A DNA stretch of 64,000 nucleotides from Bidens hawaiensis (lineage: Eukaryota; Streptophyta; Magnoliopsida; Asterales; Asteraceae). Below, one piece after another: positions 12,394 through 24,639 of the stretch. Position 1 is the first letter of the stretch, and each line of letters begins with the position of its first letter. The translations under genes and the position numbers were made by a program. The stretch lies in contig JAIQDT010007351.1 in the NCBI GenBank assembly GCA_021521415.1, positions 1 through 64,000 on the forward strand, in the 5' to 3' direction. A model generated the notes under the pieces. That model was not told where the DNA came from. It ran no database searches and saw only the letters and a list, made by a program, of their open reading frames with translations.

Positions 12394-12966
12394 TATATAA
12401 CTAAACAAAAGTAGTTTATATGAAAAAACATTTTAAATACCTAGTTGACAAGGTGTAGATTTAAGAGTATATTTGGAGGATGTAAAAATTAGCCTTTAAA
12501 AAAATTAAAATATCAAGTAATTTAGTTACCCTTGTAGTAGCATAATCACCTGTGGTCACTAAATGTTCTCAGTCCTTCACAGCCATTGTGAGTAACTCAC
12601 CTTCGCTGCCTTTAGTCGCCTCATATGGCAACTGTTTACTTTCTATTTTGAGTGATTCTCTACCATCTTTATTTTTATCATACATCTTTTATTGGTCTTG
12701 AAATAAGATTTAAATCAAGAAGCACTTTGTTGTAACAAGCCACCTAGATATCGCTAGTGGAATGCTTCTAAGTACCAAAGTGATGAAAACGTGAGAAGTA
12801 TAAGTGATGTTCATTTTAAAACTAATAATATATTGAAAACTAAAAGAATCAACCAACGTATAATACGGTTACACAACAATTACATTTCTTGAAACAACAC
12901 TTGAAAGCCCGTGAGTCCATCCGCCATCACTTATTTTCGTTCGTCCTTTAATCACGAACAAAAACA
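12394..12966. other. Intergenic DNA between Helitron and hAT relic
   Basis: AT-rich sequence with no recognisable coding region. It may include the untranslated left end of the hAT element, but no terminal inverted repeat was identified. Confidence 0.4.
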
Positions 12967-13888
12967 TGCAATGGCCTAGCCTATATGATAATAGTCGATG
13001 AATTGCCATTTAGTTTTGTGGAATGGAAAGGTTCTAGGTATTTCATAAGTCTATGTCAACCATCTTTAAAAGTTCCTTGTAGAACTACAATTACCAAAGA
13101 CGCATATCATATGTTTCAAGAAGAAAAAACAAAAGTCTGTGATTTTATTAAAAAGAACATTGGTAGGATTTGTTTGACAACAGACACATGGACTTCTAAT
13201 CAATAGTTTAGTTTCATGTGTATCATCGCTCGCTTCGTAGACAACGAGTGGAAATTATAGAGAAAAGTCTTGACATTTTGTACCCAAGAGAATCATCTTG
13301 GTTTAGATATTGGGAAAAATGTTGAAAACTGATTAAATGAATAGGGAATTGAAAACATTTTAACAGTTTCAGTTCATAATGCTAATGCAAATGATGTTGC
13401 AATAGACTTTATTGGAAAGGGTATTCCAAAATTTTGATAAGTGCCCTTTAAATGTTAAATAGACACACAATAGGTGTGTTGCACATATTATAAATCTAGT
13501 GGTCCAAGAAGGAATCAAACTGGTTAAGAAGTCGGTTGATAAAGTTAGGTGGGCGGTTAGGTGAATCAAGCAATCACCATTAAAGCTTGACAAATTCGAC
13601 AAGTTTGCTAAGATTGTTAATGTCGATACAACGAAACACCTAGTTTTAGACGTATAAACTAGATGGAATTCCACTTACCTTATGTTGGAAGTTGCACATG
13701 CTTACGAGAAAACAATTGAAAGATATAATATTGAGGAGTCTATCTTTAGAACTGAATTTGATAATACAAGTTATGGGGAACTTAGGATTGAAGATTGGCA
13801 AAGTTGTAGAGATTTATGTCATTTTTTGAAAACATTTTGTGATATTACTTTGAGGGTCTCAAGTACACACTATGTAACATCAAACTTG

Positions 13889-15526
13889 TGCATATGATCA
13901 TTAGAACCAGTGTCAATGATCCATTTGGAATAATATTTTGAAGAATTGCAAGGCATTATACCTCAGAAAGAATTTTGATTGATGGTTGTAGCACTGTTAG
14001 CAGCATAAGTAGTTAAAGGTCCAGATTGAACTTTGTTCTGCTGCAATAAAACCATCAAGTCATGATATTGTTGCTGAGTAATACTTTGCTGGTCAAATTG
14101 ATTTTGATCATTCTTTCCTTGTTCCTCAGCAAGATTAGCAAACTTCTTTCCTTTAGTGAACTTAAAGTCTTTTGGAAAACCAATCAATTTATAGCATTTG
14201 TTCACTGAATGCCCATCTCTTTTTCAATGGGTGCACACCAAAGTCCTTTTGTTTTCCCACGTTCCTCCAATGGCAGGTCCTCCACTGCTTGCATTCATAG
14301 ATGCAGTGGTGGTGTGAATTTCTTTTTTGCTTCTCATCTTGCATGAGAATCCCATAAGCACGATTGATGGAGGAAGGGGCTGCATAATCAGAATATTGCT
14401 TCTAATAATGTCATAACTAGGATTTAGATCAATAAGGAACTGAATCAGCCTTTGATCCTCATCTCTTTTAGCAAAAGCATGAGCAGCCCACAAGTGCATG
14501 AAGGAATGGTATTGATTACATTCAGCTCGTCCCAGTTCGACTTCATTTTAGCAAAATAAGTAGCAATATCACTACTACCTTGAGTGACTTGGCAAAGGTT
14601 CTTTTGTAATTGATAAATTTTAGCACCATTTGCCTGACTATAACGAGAGTTAAGCTTATTCCAAAGAATTTGAGCAGTTTCAGCATACAAAACACCATCA
14701 CGAATATCATGATTGAGAGTGTTAAGAATCCATGATATGGCCATATAATTGCAGCATTTCCAATTAGAAAGATGTGGTTGATTAATCGGCATGGTTACCA
14801 TGCTGTTGATGAAACCAAGCTTGTTTTTAGCTGAAAGAGAAATCATCATTGCTCTTTCCAAGCTCCAAAACCATTACCGTTGAAGAATTTGAAAACAAGG
14901 ATCATACCAGGATGATCAAAAGGATGAAGATAAAGAGGATTTGAGGAATCAATGGTCATGTTTTGAACGAAAGATTTGTTCGGGGCTTCTATTAGAAAAA
15001 CACAACAAAACGAAGCAAACACACGAAAGAACTTATGCGGCGTATATGTTTATACGGCATATATGTTTATACGCTTGAAAAGAAACTTATGCGCCGTGAA
15101 TGATATACGGCGTATAAGTATGAGAAAATGACATATGCAGCGTGTAAGAATGATATGCGCTGTGAATGATATACTTATACGCCAGAAAAAGTTATGCGGC
15201 GTGTAAGTTTGATCAAAAAGAAAATGACAAAATTTTGAGAAAGAAAGAATGAGAAAAGGTCTGAAACTTTGAGAAAAATTTTAAAAATAAGAACATGACA
15301 TGTTGAGAAAATTTTATGAAGTTTGAACGGATAAAAACTATGAAATGAAGAAATGAAAGAGAAAAGGAGATGAAAATGAGGATTTGAAGAAAGAAACAAG
15401 ATCAATATCCGAAGAAACACAGGAACGATGAAAGAGGATGATCAAATGATCAATAAGAAATAGCTGATGAAGAGAGAAAACTGGTGAATTGAGAAAAAAA
15501 ACGGTTGAAACGAAGAGTAGGACTAA
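13889..15526 (-). mobile_element. Inverted left arm of Copia palindrome (leader plus gag)
   Basis: The minus strand of this block repeats the plus strand of about 15660-17284 with few differences. It encodes the same Copia gag pieces, including AKNKLGFINS, YSQANGAKIYQLQ and the GHSVNKCYK zinc-knuckle remnant. The arm ends abruptly at 13889, opposite the GSNDHM protease region, where it joins hAT sequence directly with no LTR or target duplication. It is therefore a rearranged partial inverted duplication of the 5' part of the adjacent element, not a second complete element. Confidence 0.85.
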
Positions 15527-15535
15527 CAAAATAAT

Positions 15536-15646
15536 AAATAGGTTTCTTGTTTCTTGTTTTGTAATAATTCATTTTGAAATAATAATATTTTCTTTCTCTT
15601 CTTCATTTCTTCTTTTATTCTCGTGTCATCATTTTTAACGATTACA
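15536..15646 (+). repeat. Partial 5' LTR of the Copia element
   Basis: About 110 bp match the 3' part of the LTR at 19713-19895, from AGGTTTCTTG to AACGATTACA. The first 70-80 bp of the LTR are missing, replaced by the palindrome junction. Confidence 0.75.
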
Positions 15647-18600
15647 TGCTATCAGAGCAAGGTTGTTAGTTCTGCTCTTCGTTTCAACCGTTTTTTTTTC
15701 TCAATTCACCAGTTTTCTCTCTTCATCAGCTATTTCTTCTTGATCATTTGATCATCCTCTTTCATCGTTCCTGTGTTTCTTCGGATATTGATCTTGTTTC
15801 TTTCTTCAAATCCTCATTTTCATCTCCTTTTCTCTTTCATTTCTTCATTTCATAGTTTTTATCCGTTCAAACTTCATCAAATTTTCTCAACATGTTATGT
15901 TCTTATTTTTAAACTTTTTCTTAAAGTTTCAGACCTTTTCTCATTCTTTTTTTCTCAAAATTTTGTCATTTTCTTTTTGATCAAACTTACACGCTGCATA
16001 ACTTTTTCTGGCGTATAAGTATATCATTCACAGCGCATATCATTCTTACACGCTGCATATGTCATTTTCTCATACTTATACGCCGTATATCATTCACGGC
16101 GCATAAGTTTCTTTCCAAACGTATAAACATATACGACGCACAAGTTCTTTCGTGTGTTGGCTTCATTTTACTGTGTTTTCCTAATAGAAGCCCCGAACAG
16201 TTCTTTCGTTCAAAACATGACCATTGATTCCTCAAATCCTCTTTATCTTCATCCTTCTGATCATTCTGGTATGATCCTTGTTTTCAAATTCTTCGACGCT
16301 AATGGTTTTGGAGCTTGGAAAGAGCAATGGCGATTGCTCTTTCAGCTAAAAACAAGCTTGGTTTCATCAACAGCACGGTAACCATGCCGATTAATCAACC
16401 ACATCTTTCTAATTGGCAATGCTGCAATTATATGGCCATGTCATGGATTCTTAACACTCTCAATCATGATATTCGTGATGGTGTTTTGTATGCTGAAACT
16501 GCTCAAATTCTTTGGAATGAGCTTAACTCTCGTTATAGTCAGGCAAACGGTGCTAAAATTTATCAATTACAATAGAACCTTTGCTAAATCACTCAAGGTA
16601 GTAGTGATATTGCTACTAATTTTGCTAAAATGAAGTCGAACTGGGACGAGCTGAATGCATTCAATACCATTCCTTCATGCATTTGTGGGCTGCTCATGCT
16701 TTTGCTAAAAGAGATGAGGATCAAAGGCTGATTCAGTTCCTTATTGATCTAAATCCTAGTTATGACATTATCAGAAGCAACATTCTGATTATGCAGCCCC
16801 TTCCTCCATCAATCGTGCTTGTGGGATTCTCATGCAAGATGAGAAGCAAAAAGAAATTCACACCATCACTGCATCAATGAATGCAAGCAGTGGAGGACCT
16901 GCCATTGGAGGAACGTGGGAAAACAAAAGGACTTTGGTGTGCACCCATTGAAAAAGAGATGGGCATTCAGTGAACAAATGCTATAAATTGATTGGTTTTT
17001 CAAAAGACTTTAAGTTCACTATAGGAAAGAAGTTTGCTAATCTTGCTGAGGAACAAGGAAAGAATGATCAAAATCAATTTGACCAGCAAGGTATTACTCA
17101 GCAACAATATCATGACTTGATGGTTTTTTTACAACAGAACAAAGTTCAATCTGGACCTTTAACTACTTATGCTGCTAACAGTGCTACAACCATCAATCAA
17201 AATTATTTCTGAGGTATAATGCCTTGCAATTCTTCAAAATATTATTCCAAATGGATCATTGACACTGGTTCTAATGATCATATGTGCCATAATCAAAATA
17301 TGTTTTCAAGTATTTCTTTTCTAAAAAATTCAATCTTCATCACTCTTCCTAATGGCACATCTGTAACTGATCATCAGTATGGGATTATTCTTTAACTGAT
17401 AAAGTTTCTTTGTTAAAAGTTCTTTTAGTACCACATTTTAGAAATAATCTTCTTTCTGTATCAAGATTATGTTCTGATACTAATGGTATTGTTCTTTTAT
17501 CTAAAAACACTTGTGTCCTGCAGGCCCTTTCTCTAAAGAGCCCTCAGGTTCTTGGTGACATGCTGAATGGTCTTTATCTTATTGAGGCAACTAAGCATTT
17601 TTCTAATACTTCTTTTGTTTCAAATAAAGTTTGTAACTCTGTTGTAAATAGTGAAATTTGGCACAACCGTCTCAGTCGTTTACCAATTTACAAGCTGAAA
17701 CAATTACCTTTCATTTCTAATGCTTATTTGAAGTCTATTAAGCACTCTAATATTTGTCCTAAGGAATGACAACATAAAGTACCATTTTCTACTAGTACCA
17801 CTTCAACTAGTAAAATTTTTTAGCTAATTCATATTGATGTTTAGGGGTCTTATCACACAGCTATTTACAATTGCTTTAGATATTTTTTAACCATCGTGGA
17901 TGATTATAGCAGAACCACATGGACACATTTGCTTTCCACTAAAAGCAATGCCTTCCCATACTTTAGTTCTGCCCATACTGTATTTGCTTCCTAATGATTA
18001 GCCTGTTCGAAGATCTTCTAGAACTTTTGTTCCGCCTTCTTACATAAATGACTATGTTTGTAATCACATCCCCATTATTTCCACACTATCACTAATTCGT
18101 GCTCCTCTCCTGCTTCTTGCTCTACTTCTCATCTTCTTTCCTCCAGTCAATCTTTCAACAAAGTCATCTCTGATTTACATGAGCCTACTTCATATAAGGA
18201 AGCTGCCGACATCCTGATTAGCAAGATGCCATGAAAGCTGAGTTTCAGGCTCTTGAAATACTAATACTTGGGCTGTTGTTGATCTTCCTCTTGGAAAGAA
18301 AGCTATTAAATGCAAATGGGTGTTTAAAGTTAAACACAAAGCAGATGGGACGGCTGAGCATTGTAAAGCAAGATTGGTGTTAAGAGGTGATACTAAAAAA
18401 GAGGGGATTGATTATACTGAAACTTTTTCTCATGTTATCAAGATGACCACCATTCCAAGTCTTGTATCTGTTGCTATGAAACGTAGTTGGCCTTTTTTCC
18501 AACTTAATGTTAACAATGCTTTTCTTCATGGAGATTTAGATGAGGATATCTATATGCTACCACCACCTAGTATGCAACTCCCTAATCATTAGGTGCTTAA

Positions 18601-19712
18601 GCTTCAAAATCCTTATATGGTTTGAAACAAGCTTCTCGACAATGGTATGGAAAATTGTCATTCGCTTTGAATTCAAGAGGGTATCTGAGTTCTCAGAATG
18701 ATCATTCTTTGTTTTCAAAATCTATGGGATCATCAGTGGTTTATGTCGCTGTATATGTCGACGGTATTCTAGTTACTGGAAAAAATTTGGAAAAGATCAA
18801 TAATCTCAAGAATTTTCTAGATTCTTCTTTCAAAATTAAAGATCTGGGACATCTCAATTATTTTTTTGGGAATGAAGGTTTTTTACACTACAAAAGGTGT
18901 TATCATGTGCCAAAGCAAGTTTGCTAAGGACATGCTTTCTGAATTTGATACTTCCAATCTTTCTGTCACCAATTCTCCATTGCCTCATCATTTACAACTG
19001 AAAGCTCATGAGAGACTCGTTCTTGGCGAACCTTTACGATACAAGAAACTTGTTGGTAAACTTAATTACCTTACTCACACAAGACCTGATATTGCTTTTG
19101 TTGTTCAATTTCTGAGTCAATTCATGCAAGATCCAAGGATGTCTCATTGGAATGCCACGCTTAACACTTTTTTATATGTCAAAGGCACTTTATCACAAGA
19201 ATTATTCTTCAACAACAATCCTTCTTTTGATTTACAGGCATTCTATGATTCGGATTGGGCGACTTGTCCTAATACCTGTTGATCGGTCAGTGGCTTTTAT
19301 GTTTCACTTGGGGTTCTCCGATTTCTTGGAAGTCTAAGAAACAACATACCGTTTCTTTAAGCTCCGTTGAAGCTGAGTACTGATCTCTTTGACGCATGAC
19401 TGCCAAATTTGTATGGTTGACAAGACTTCTCTCGGAGTTCAATGTTCCTAACATTACTCCTGTCTCACTTAAATGTGACAGTCAGGCTGCAATCTATATT
19501 GCAAAGAATCATGTCTTTCATGAGCGGATTAAGCACATTGAAATCGATTATATTTTGTTCGCGAGAAGTTTCAAGAAAGACTTATGACTTTGGTGCACAC
19601 CAGCACAAAAGATCAGCTTGCTGACATTTTTACAAAGAGCTTACCAGGGCCTCATTTTCACGAGCTTCTGTGCAAGTTGGGGTTTTCTCAACCTCCAACT
19701 TGAAGGGGGGGG

Positions 19713-19895
19713 TGAACGTATATGTCTAAGAAACAACATATACGCCGCATAACATATGCGTCGTGCATGTTATGTGTGTGTGTGTGTGTGTGTATAGGTT
19801 TCTTGTTTTGTAATAATTCATTCTGAGATAATAAATTTTCTCTCTTTTCTTCATTTCTTCTTTTTATTCCTGTGTCATCGTTTTTAACGATTACA
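19713..19895 (+). repeat. 3' LTR of the Copia element (183 bp)
   Basis: It starts TGAACGTATATG after a G-rich polypurine tract and ends AACGATTACA. A (TG)n microsatellite lies at about 19769-19793. The ATACGCCG motif of the leader also occurs here. Confidence 0.8.
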
Positions 19896-20014
19896 TCTAT
19901 AGCATACGTGGCATAATAGATTATAGATGAAGCTATTGGCACTGCTAGTCTATGTCAGATTACAACGGAAATGAAGGCAAAGCTTCTAAAGTATTATTTT
20001 AATATACATAAAGT

Positions 20015-20672
20015 CAGGGACGGATTCACGGGAGGGTCCGGGGGGTCACTAGACCCTCCAGCCGATCAAACTTTTAACATGAGTATTTGACACCATCACC
20101 GTTCTTGCATGTTTTGATTCTCACAATTAGGTATAATAGAAAGAAAAAGGAGTTCGGAAACTATTGATTCATATATTTTCTGATCGCCGGAGAAAAGAAG
20201 CGGTTCTGTGTTTAACTGTTGAAAAATGTGTGGGGATAGGCTACTGAAGATGATGGGTTGTTTAAAAAAACCTATATTTTATTCATTTGCCTTTTTTCTC
20301 TTATCAATAAATTTGGCTGGTAGCAACTAAACACATCTGTAAAAGTCAATAATGAATTTCATTATGGTAAATTTCTAAAAGATATTAACTTACTTGTACG
20401 TTTTAATTTTATTAACTGTTTGATTTTAAGTTAGAATATTTACATTTTATTTATTTTATTTGGCACTATTTTTTTATCATATTTTATATTTGATTTAGGG
20501 TTTATCATTGTTTAATTTTTTTCACGCGCTCCTTGTTTAAATTTAGGAAGGGTAAAATTGTTCTTATGTTTTGCAGTATGTCGATTCGTTAAAAGAAATA
20601 GTTGTTACATATTAGAGAATATAAATTTTTTTATACTGACCCTCTAGTAATAAAACTCTGGTTCCGTCCCTG
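20015..20672. mobile_element. hAT-type MITE (658 bp)
   Basis: The element begins CAGGGACGGA and ends TTCCGTCCCTG, giving terminal inverted repeats. It is flanked by a perfect 8-bp target duplication, CATAAAGT (20007-20014 and 20673-20680), typical of hAT elements. It lies within the hAT transposase relic and has no coding capacity. Confidence 0.88.
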
Positions 20673-20763
20673 CATAAAGTTAACTTATTGTCGATTGTTA
20701 TGGGAAAAAGTTGGCAGATGAGAACATGAAATTTTTTATGGACTATATGCACAAGTTATATAG

Positions 20764-23483
20764 TGTCACACCCTCAAAATCCACTAACGGAGTTTTACCG
20801 TCAGAGGGTGTGAACTGACAGGATCGGAATCATTAGTTATAATCAAACCAAAGAAAAACGTTTAAATGAAAGTAAGTGCGGAAGCGTAAAACCTTAATTC
20901 AAAAGTTGCGTCACGCAGGACGACTTAAAACCAAATGTAACTGTTAAAATTAAGTTTGCAGAATAAAGATGTTTTCAATTAATGCATGCTCCTAAACCGC
21001 GCGCCCGCCTCGGCTACCTGAGAATAACATACTAAAAGTGTCAACACAAGGTTGGTGAGTTCACAAGTTAAATAAGATAAATCGTTTAGCGTTTTGCGTA
21101 ACCTCGTTACGCATTTCAGTGTTGCGTAACCTCGTTACGACGTTTAAGTGTTGCGTAACCTCGTTACGACGTTTAAGTGTTGTGTAACCACGTTACAACG
21201 TTTAAGTGTTTTGCATTACCAGATAGTGTTATGTCAAATTATATATCGATAGGTAGCTAATCTATACAACAAGTATCGCTAAGTGGTTCGCGACCGAAGC
21301 TGACTGTTTATCAAGTGCCCGTCACCAGGTCAATCCAGACCATGGTAAGTGTTAGCCAAAATTACACCCACTCAACCTCCAGTTGAGCTTAACGTCGGGT
21401 GGGGTTTGTCAAACCCAGTAGTACTACTCAACAGTGACTCGCTATTCCAAATATTAACCGGTCCGATGTGTGGGACTTCAAATGTTACGTTTGCCGCTTA
21501 GCCCTTTACAAGTGATATATAATTTATAACAAAATCTTAAATATGCGTTTATCTCAGAAAATATGTTTATCGGAGTATGTTATCTCCCCCAAGTGAAAAA
21601 CGTTTGAAAACAGTTCAAAGAGCGGGGTAAGTGAAACTCACTGTTTGCGAAGATTATCCCGATCTAGATCACCAAGTGATGCGCGTCGTAGAAACTCTCT
21701 AGCGTTCTAAATAACAAAGAGATTTTCTAAGTATCGGTACGTTTAACGAGTCTCTAGACTCGGCACATAATACCTATGCACGTAACAGATTTCGTGTTTC
21801 GTTTGTGAATCGTGTGTGACTTAAACAAGTACAATTGTGATACGATACATGAGTGAGCAATTACTTTCGTGTCACGTACTAATAATGTATATCACTAGCA
21901 ATTATTCCCGTAAGGGCATTTTGGTCAACAAACAAAGACTAACTAACCATTATTCCCCGTAAGGGCAATTTGGTCAATTCATGGCAATCAACTAACAACT
22001 ATTCCCCGCAAGGGTATTTTGGTCAAAATACAACAATTTTATAAAAACTATCATACTTCATGCATTCCTATACAACTCAGCAGCTAGTTTCGTTATGACA
22101 GAATTTCTACTTGAAAGATTGCACTAGTTCACCGATCATAACGTCTCAATTAATTCACCAAAAATCACCACAGAAACATACATATCTTAGGTTTCCAGAA
22201 CATATTTTATCTTATTTTTATTCCACATATTTTTCTTATAATGACCAAAACATTACAGCAAACTCATATCAGTCAGATTCATGCGCAACAGAATGTTATT
22301 TACAATTCCCGTTAAACGAAAAATCCAATAAATGCAAGACCACTTGGGTTTGGTTCCTAACTCAGTGAGTCAACTTCCAGAAGTGGAACCAACCCAATTG
22401 GTCTCGTAGTTCATGAGATATAATATTTACAACATAACCTAACAGCAGGTCTAACAGCTCAGCTTTGCATCACGTTTTTGTAAAATCATAAAAGTATACT
22501 TCCACTTATCCAAAAATTACGAATTTATACTTTATAGAAACTAGACTCAACCTAGTTTACTGCAGTACCCACAATCTCAATCAATTTTCACGTTCACACT
22601 TCGTTACAGTCAGTTAAACATCGTACATACATTCTGTCCAGAATCTGTTCACATCAAAACTCAACAAAATAACAATCTATGAACTATCATGCATCCATAT
22701 AACCCTCTAGACACTATAACTACTAACCATGCATATCAATTACACCATACATACAAGATTAGGGTTTTATTTGCACTCACAATTAAGGACACAACAATTA
22801 ACATGCAATACTATCAAAACTAGTTATCAAATCATCCCTAATACACCATCAAATAAACAAGAATCATATGAACACCATGCATAGGAAAAAGTCGGACCTA
22901 GGGTTTGCAAGTTATACCTTCAAAACACCAATACAAGCAAGAGGAAGGTAGGAGATGATTAGAAACGGGTGTAGGATGCTTCAATTGTGAAAACCCAAGA
23001 TTAAAACCAAGTGTTTGGTGTGTGTTTGTGAGCCGATCGCACGGAGGGGGGGGGGGTCTAGCTGCCGTCGGTTTTTGTGAGGGGAAGGAGATGAGTTAGG
23101 GTTTGTGATAATAATATATTTATAGATATACAAGTTACACTCTAGTCCCTAATCTTTCAAGTGTTACATCTATAGCCTAAACTAGTTGGTTCTTGTTTCT
23201 TGTTTAACATTCCACATAACATAATCAAGTAACACACATATATCTAACACATAATAATCACATAATTGGTGTTTTGACGTTTGTCGTTTATTTATCAATC
23301 GTTCGCGTCAACTCGTTTGCGTTTCGGTGCAAATCCCGAAAGACTACACATGTAGTAAGTGTTAAGCGTCATTTAAACCCTAGTTTAAATGTAATGAAGT
23401 GTGCGTTATAGATTCAACGATCTTAAAGTTTGAATTGACGGAGTTGAGTTAACGGGGTTAACCTGAAATTGACGATTGTCACA
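20764..23483 (-). mobile_element. Solo LTR (2720 bp), Tekay-like family A, second copy
   Basis: Same family as 8895-11545: it begins TGTCACACCCTC and ends GATTGTCACA, with the 5-bp target duplication TATAG (20759-20763 and 23484-23488). The two copies align over their full length but differ by many substitutions and small indels, so they are independent, older insertions. A run of TTGCGTAACCTCGTTACGAC-like units occurs at 21085-21210, a variant of the GCGTTTTGCG array of the other copy. A poly-G run lies at about 23046-23055. Confidence 0.88.
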
Positions 23484-23945
23484 TATAGTGAGCATATTAG
23501 ATATCATTCCCAAAGTTCTAGTACTACCGAGTTTTTAAAATTCATCATTGTTAGGTAATCGCGATAAACCTGAAGATACAACACCAGACCAACCATTCAG
23601 AAACAAACTAAGGGAACAAATGATTACCCAAATAGTTGAACCCGTTGTGTGAGTTGGACAAGTTCTTGAAAGAAAATTTTGAAAAGTATTCGAAGAACTT
23701 CAATATTTTAAAATGGTGGAAAGTTAGTAACCCGAGATTCCTGATTCTGTCTTTGATGGCTAGAGACTTATTCGCCATTCCGGTGTCAGCAATTGCTTCT
23801 GAATCGGTTTTAGCATAGATGGGAAGGTTTTGGACCCGCATAAGAGTTCTTTGACTCCTAGGATTGTTGAAAGTTTAATATGCACTCAAGACTGGCTTTA
23901 GGATAATTCTACTTCAAGCATGCAACTCTTGACTGAGGAAGATTG

Positions 23946-24578
23946 AAGCACAATTCAACAAATCGATAAACGTATTTTTTTTTATCATTAAATAGTTTTG
24001 TATGTCTGTTCATGTTATAATATGCAACTATGGTAATACAAATTTTAATTGTTTTTTATTTAATATGGAAGTAGAAATGGAGGAGCAAAATATATAAAGT
24101 TGACAATGCCAAGTTGAAGAATGAAAAGCGAAGATGGAAATGATACTTATTTTAATGCACTGGATTTTTTTTATTTGATTTTGATACATTTTGATTTGGG
24201 ACATATTATTTCTATTTAGTGATTGCTTGTTACGAATTGATTTTGGTTTTCTTTTATTAAATTTAAATTATTACTCTTGTTGTTTGATATAAGAACTATT
24301 GTTGTGTTCGTATAGGATGTGTTATTTAATAAAATTATTTCAATGTAAGTTGTGATGATATAAAAAGGCCACCTTTGAAAAAAAAAATCGTTTTAGCCCT
24401 TTAACCTTCACTTAACCCGAAACCTGAATTAAACTGACCCGATGTAAGTTGGCCCAATAACCCGAAAACCGTAAAACCCGAATCTACAATGGTTCGCTTA
24501 TAAGGTTATATTGCCACATTTGAAAACCCGACTCAATAAGTCCGAAACCCAATAAAAAACATTTTATTTGTTGTTTGT
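23946..24578. other. Intergenic DNA, AT-rich
   Basis: This follows the hAT C-terminus. It includes an AACCCGAAACC-rich repeat (24400-24560). No gene was seen. Confidence 0.4.
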
Positions 24579-24582
24579 TCAA

Positions 24583-24638
<56 letters not shown>
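24579..24638. repeat. (AAT)n microsatellite
   Basis: About 20 AAT trinucleotides lie immediately before the Helitron 5' end at 24639. Confidence 0.9.

Positions 24639-24639
<1 letters not shown>

Larger units (their letters stand above)
15527..19895 (+). pseudogene. Ty1/Copia retrotransposon, degenerate
   Basis: Order: partial 5' LTR (about 15536-15646), an iMet-type primer-binding site (TGCTATCAGAGC from 15647), leader, gag (from about 16210), zinc knuckle and protease region (about 16900-17300), GAG-pre-integrase (17410-17769), a mostly deleted integrase, reverse transcriptase (about 18300-18900), RNase H (19080-19620), purine tract (19702-19712) and 3' LTR. Stops and frameshifts occur throughout. 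The RT active site reads YVDG where YVDD is expected, removing a catalytic Asp. Typical Copia phrases are visible, such as [20 protein letters not shown] and YLTHTRPDIAF. The element sits inside the hAT relic. Its leader (16008-16145) contains repeated ATACGCCGTAT-like motifs that recur inverted at 15035-15190. Confidence 0.88.
12970..23945 (+). pseudogene. hAT transposase relic (RICESLEEPER-like), split by three insertions
   Basis: Coding remnants lie at 12970-13888, 19896-20014, 20681-20763 and 23484-23945. The first holds the N-terminal core: MIIVDELPFSFVE, the LTTDTWTS motif and, near 13680-13890, DWQSCRDLCHFLKTF. The last holds the C-terminal dimerisation domain: NILKWWKVSNPRF and MARDLFAIPVSAIASES. 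Stops and frameshifts are frequent, for example TAG at 13204-13206. The gaps are filled by the palindromic Copia element, a MITE with an 8-bp target duplication (CATAAAGT) and a solo LTR (target duplication TATAG). Removing the MITE and LTR restores adjacency of the flanks. Part of the middle is missing at the Copia junction. RICESLEEPER/DAYSLEEPER relatives can be domesticated, but this copy is clearly dead. Confidence 0.85.
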
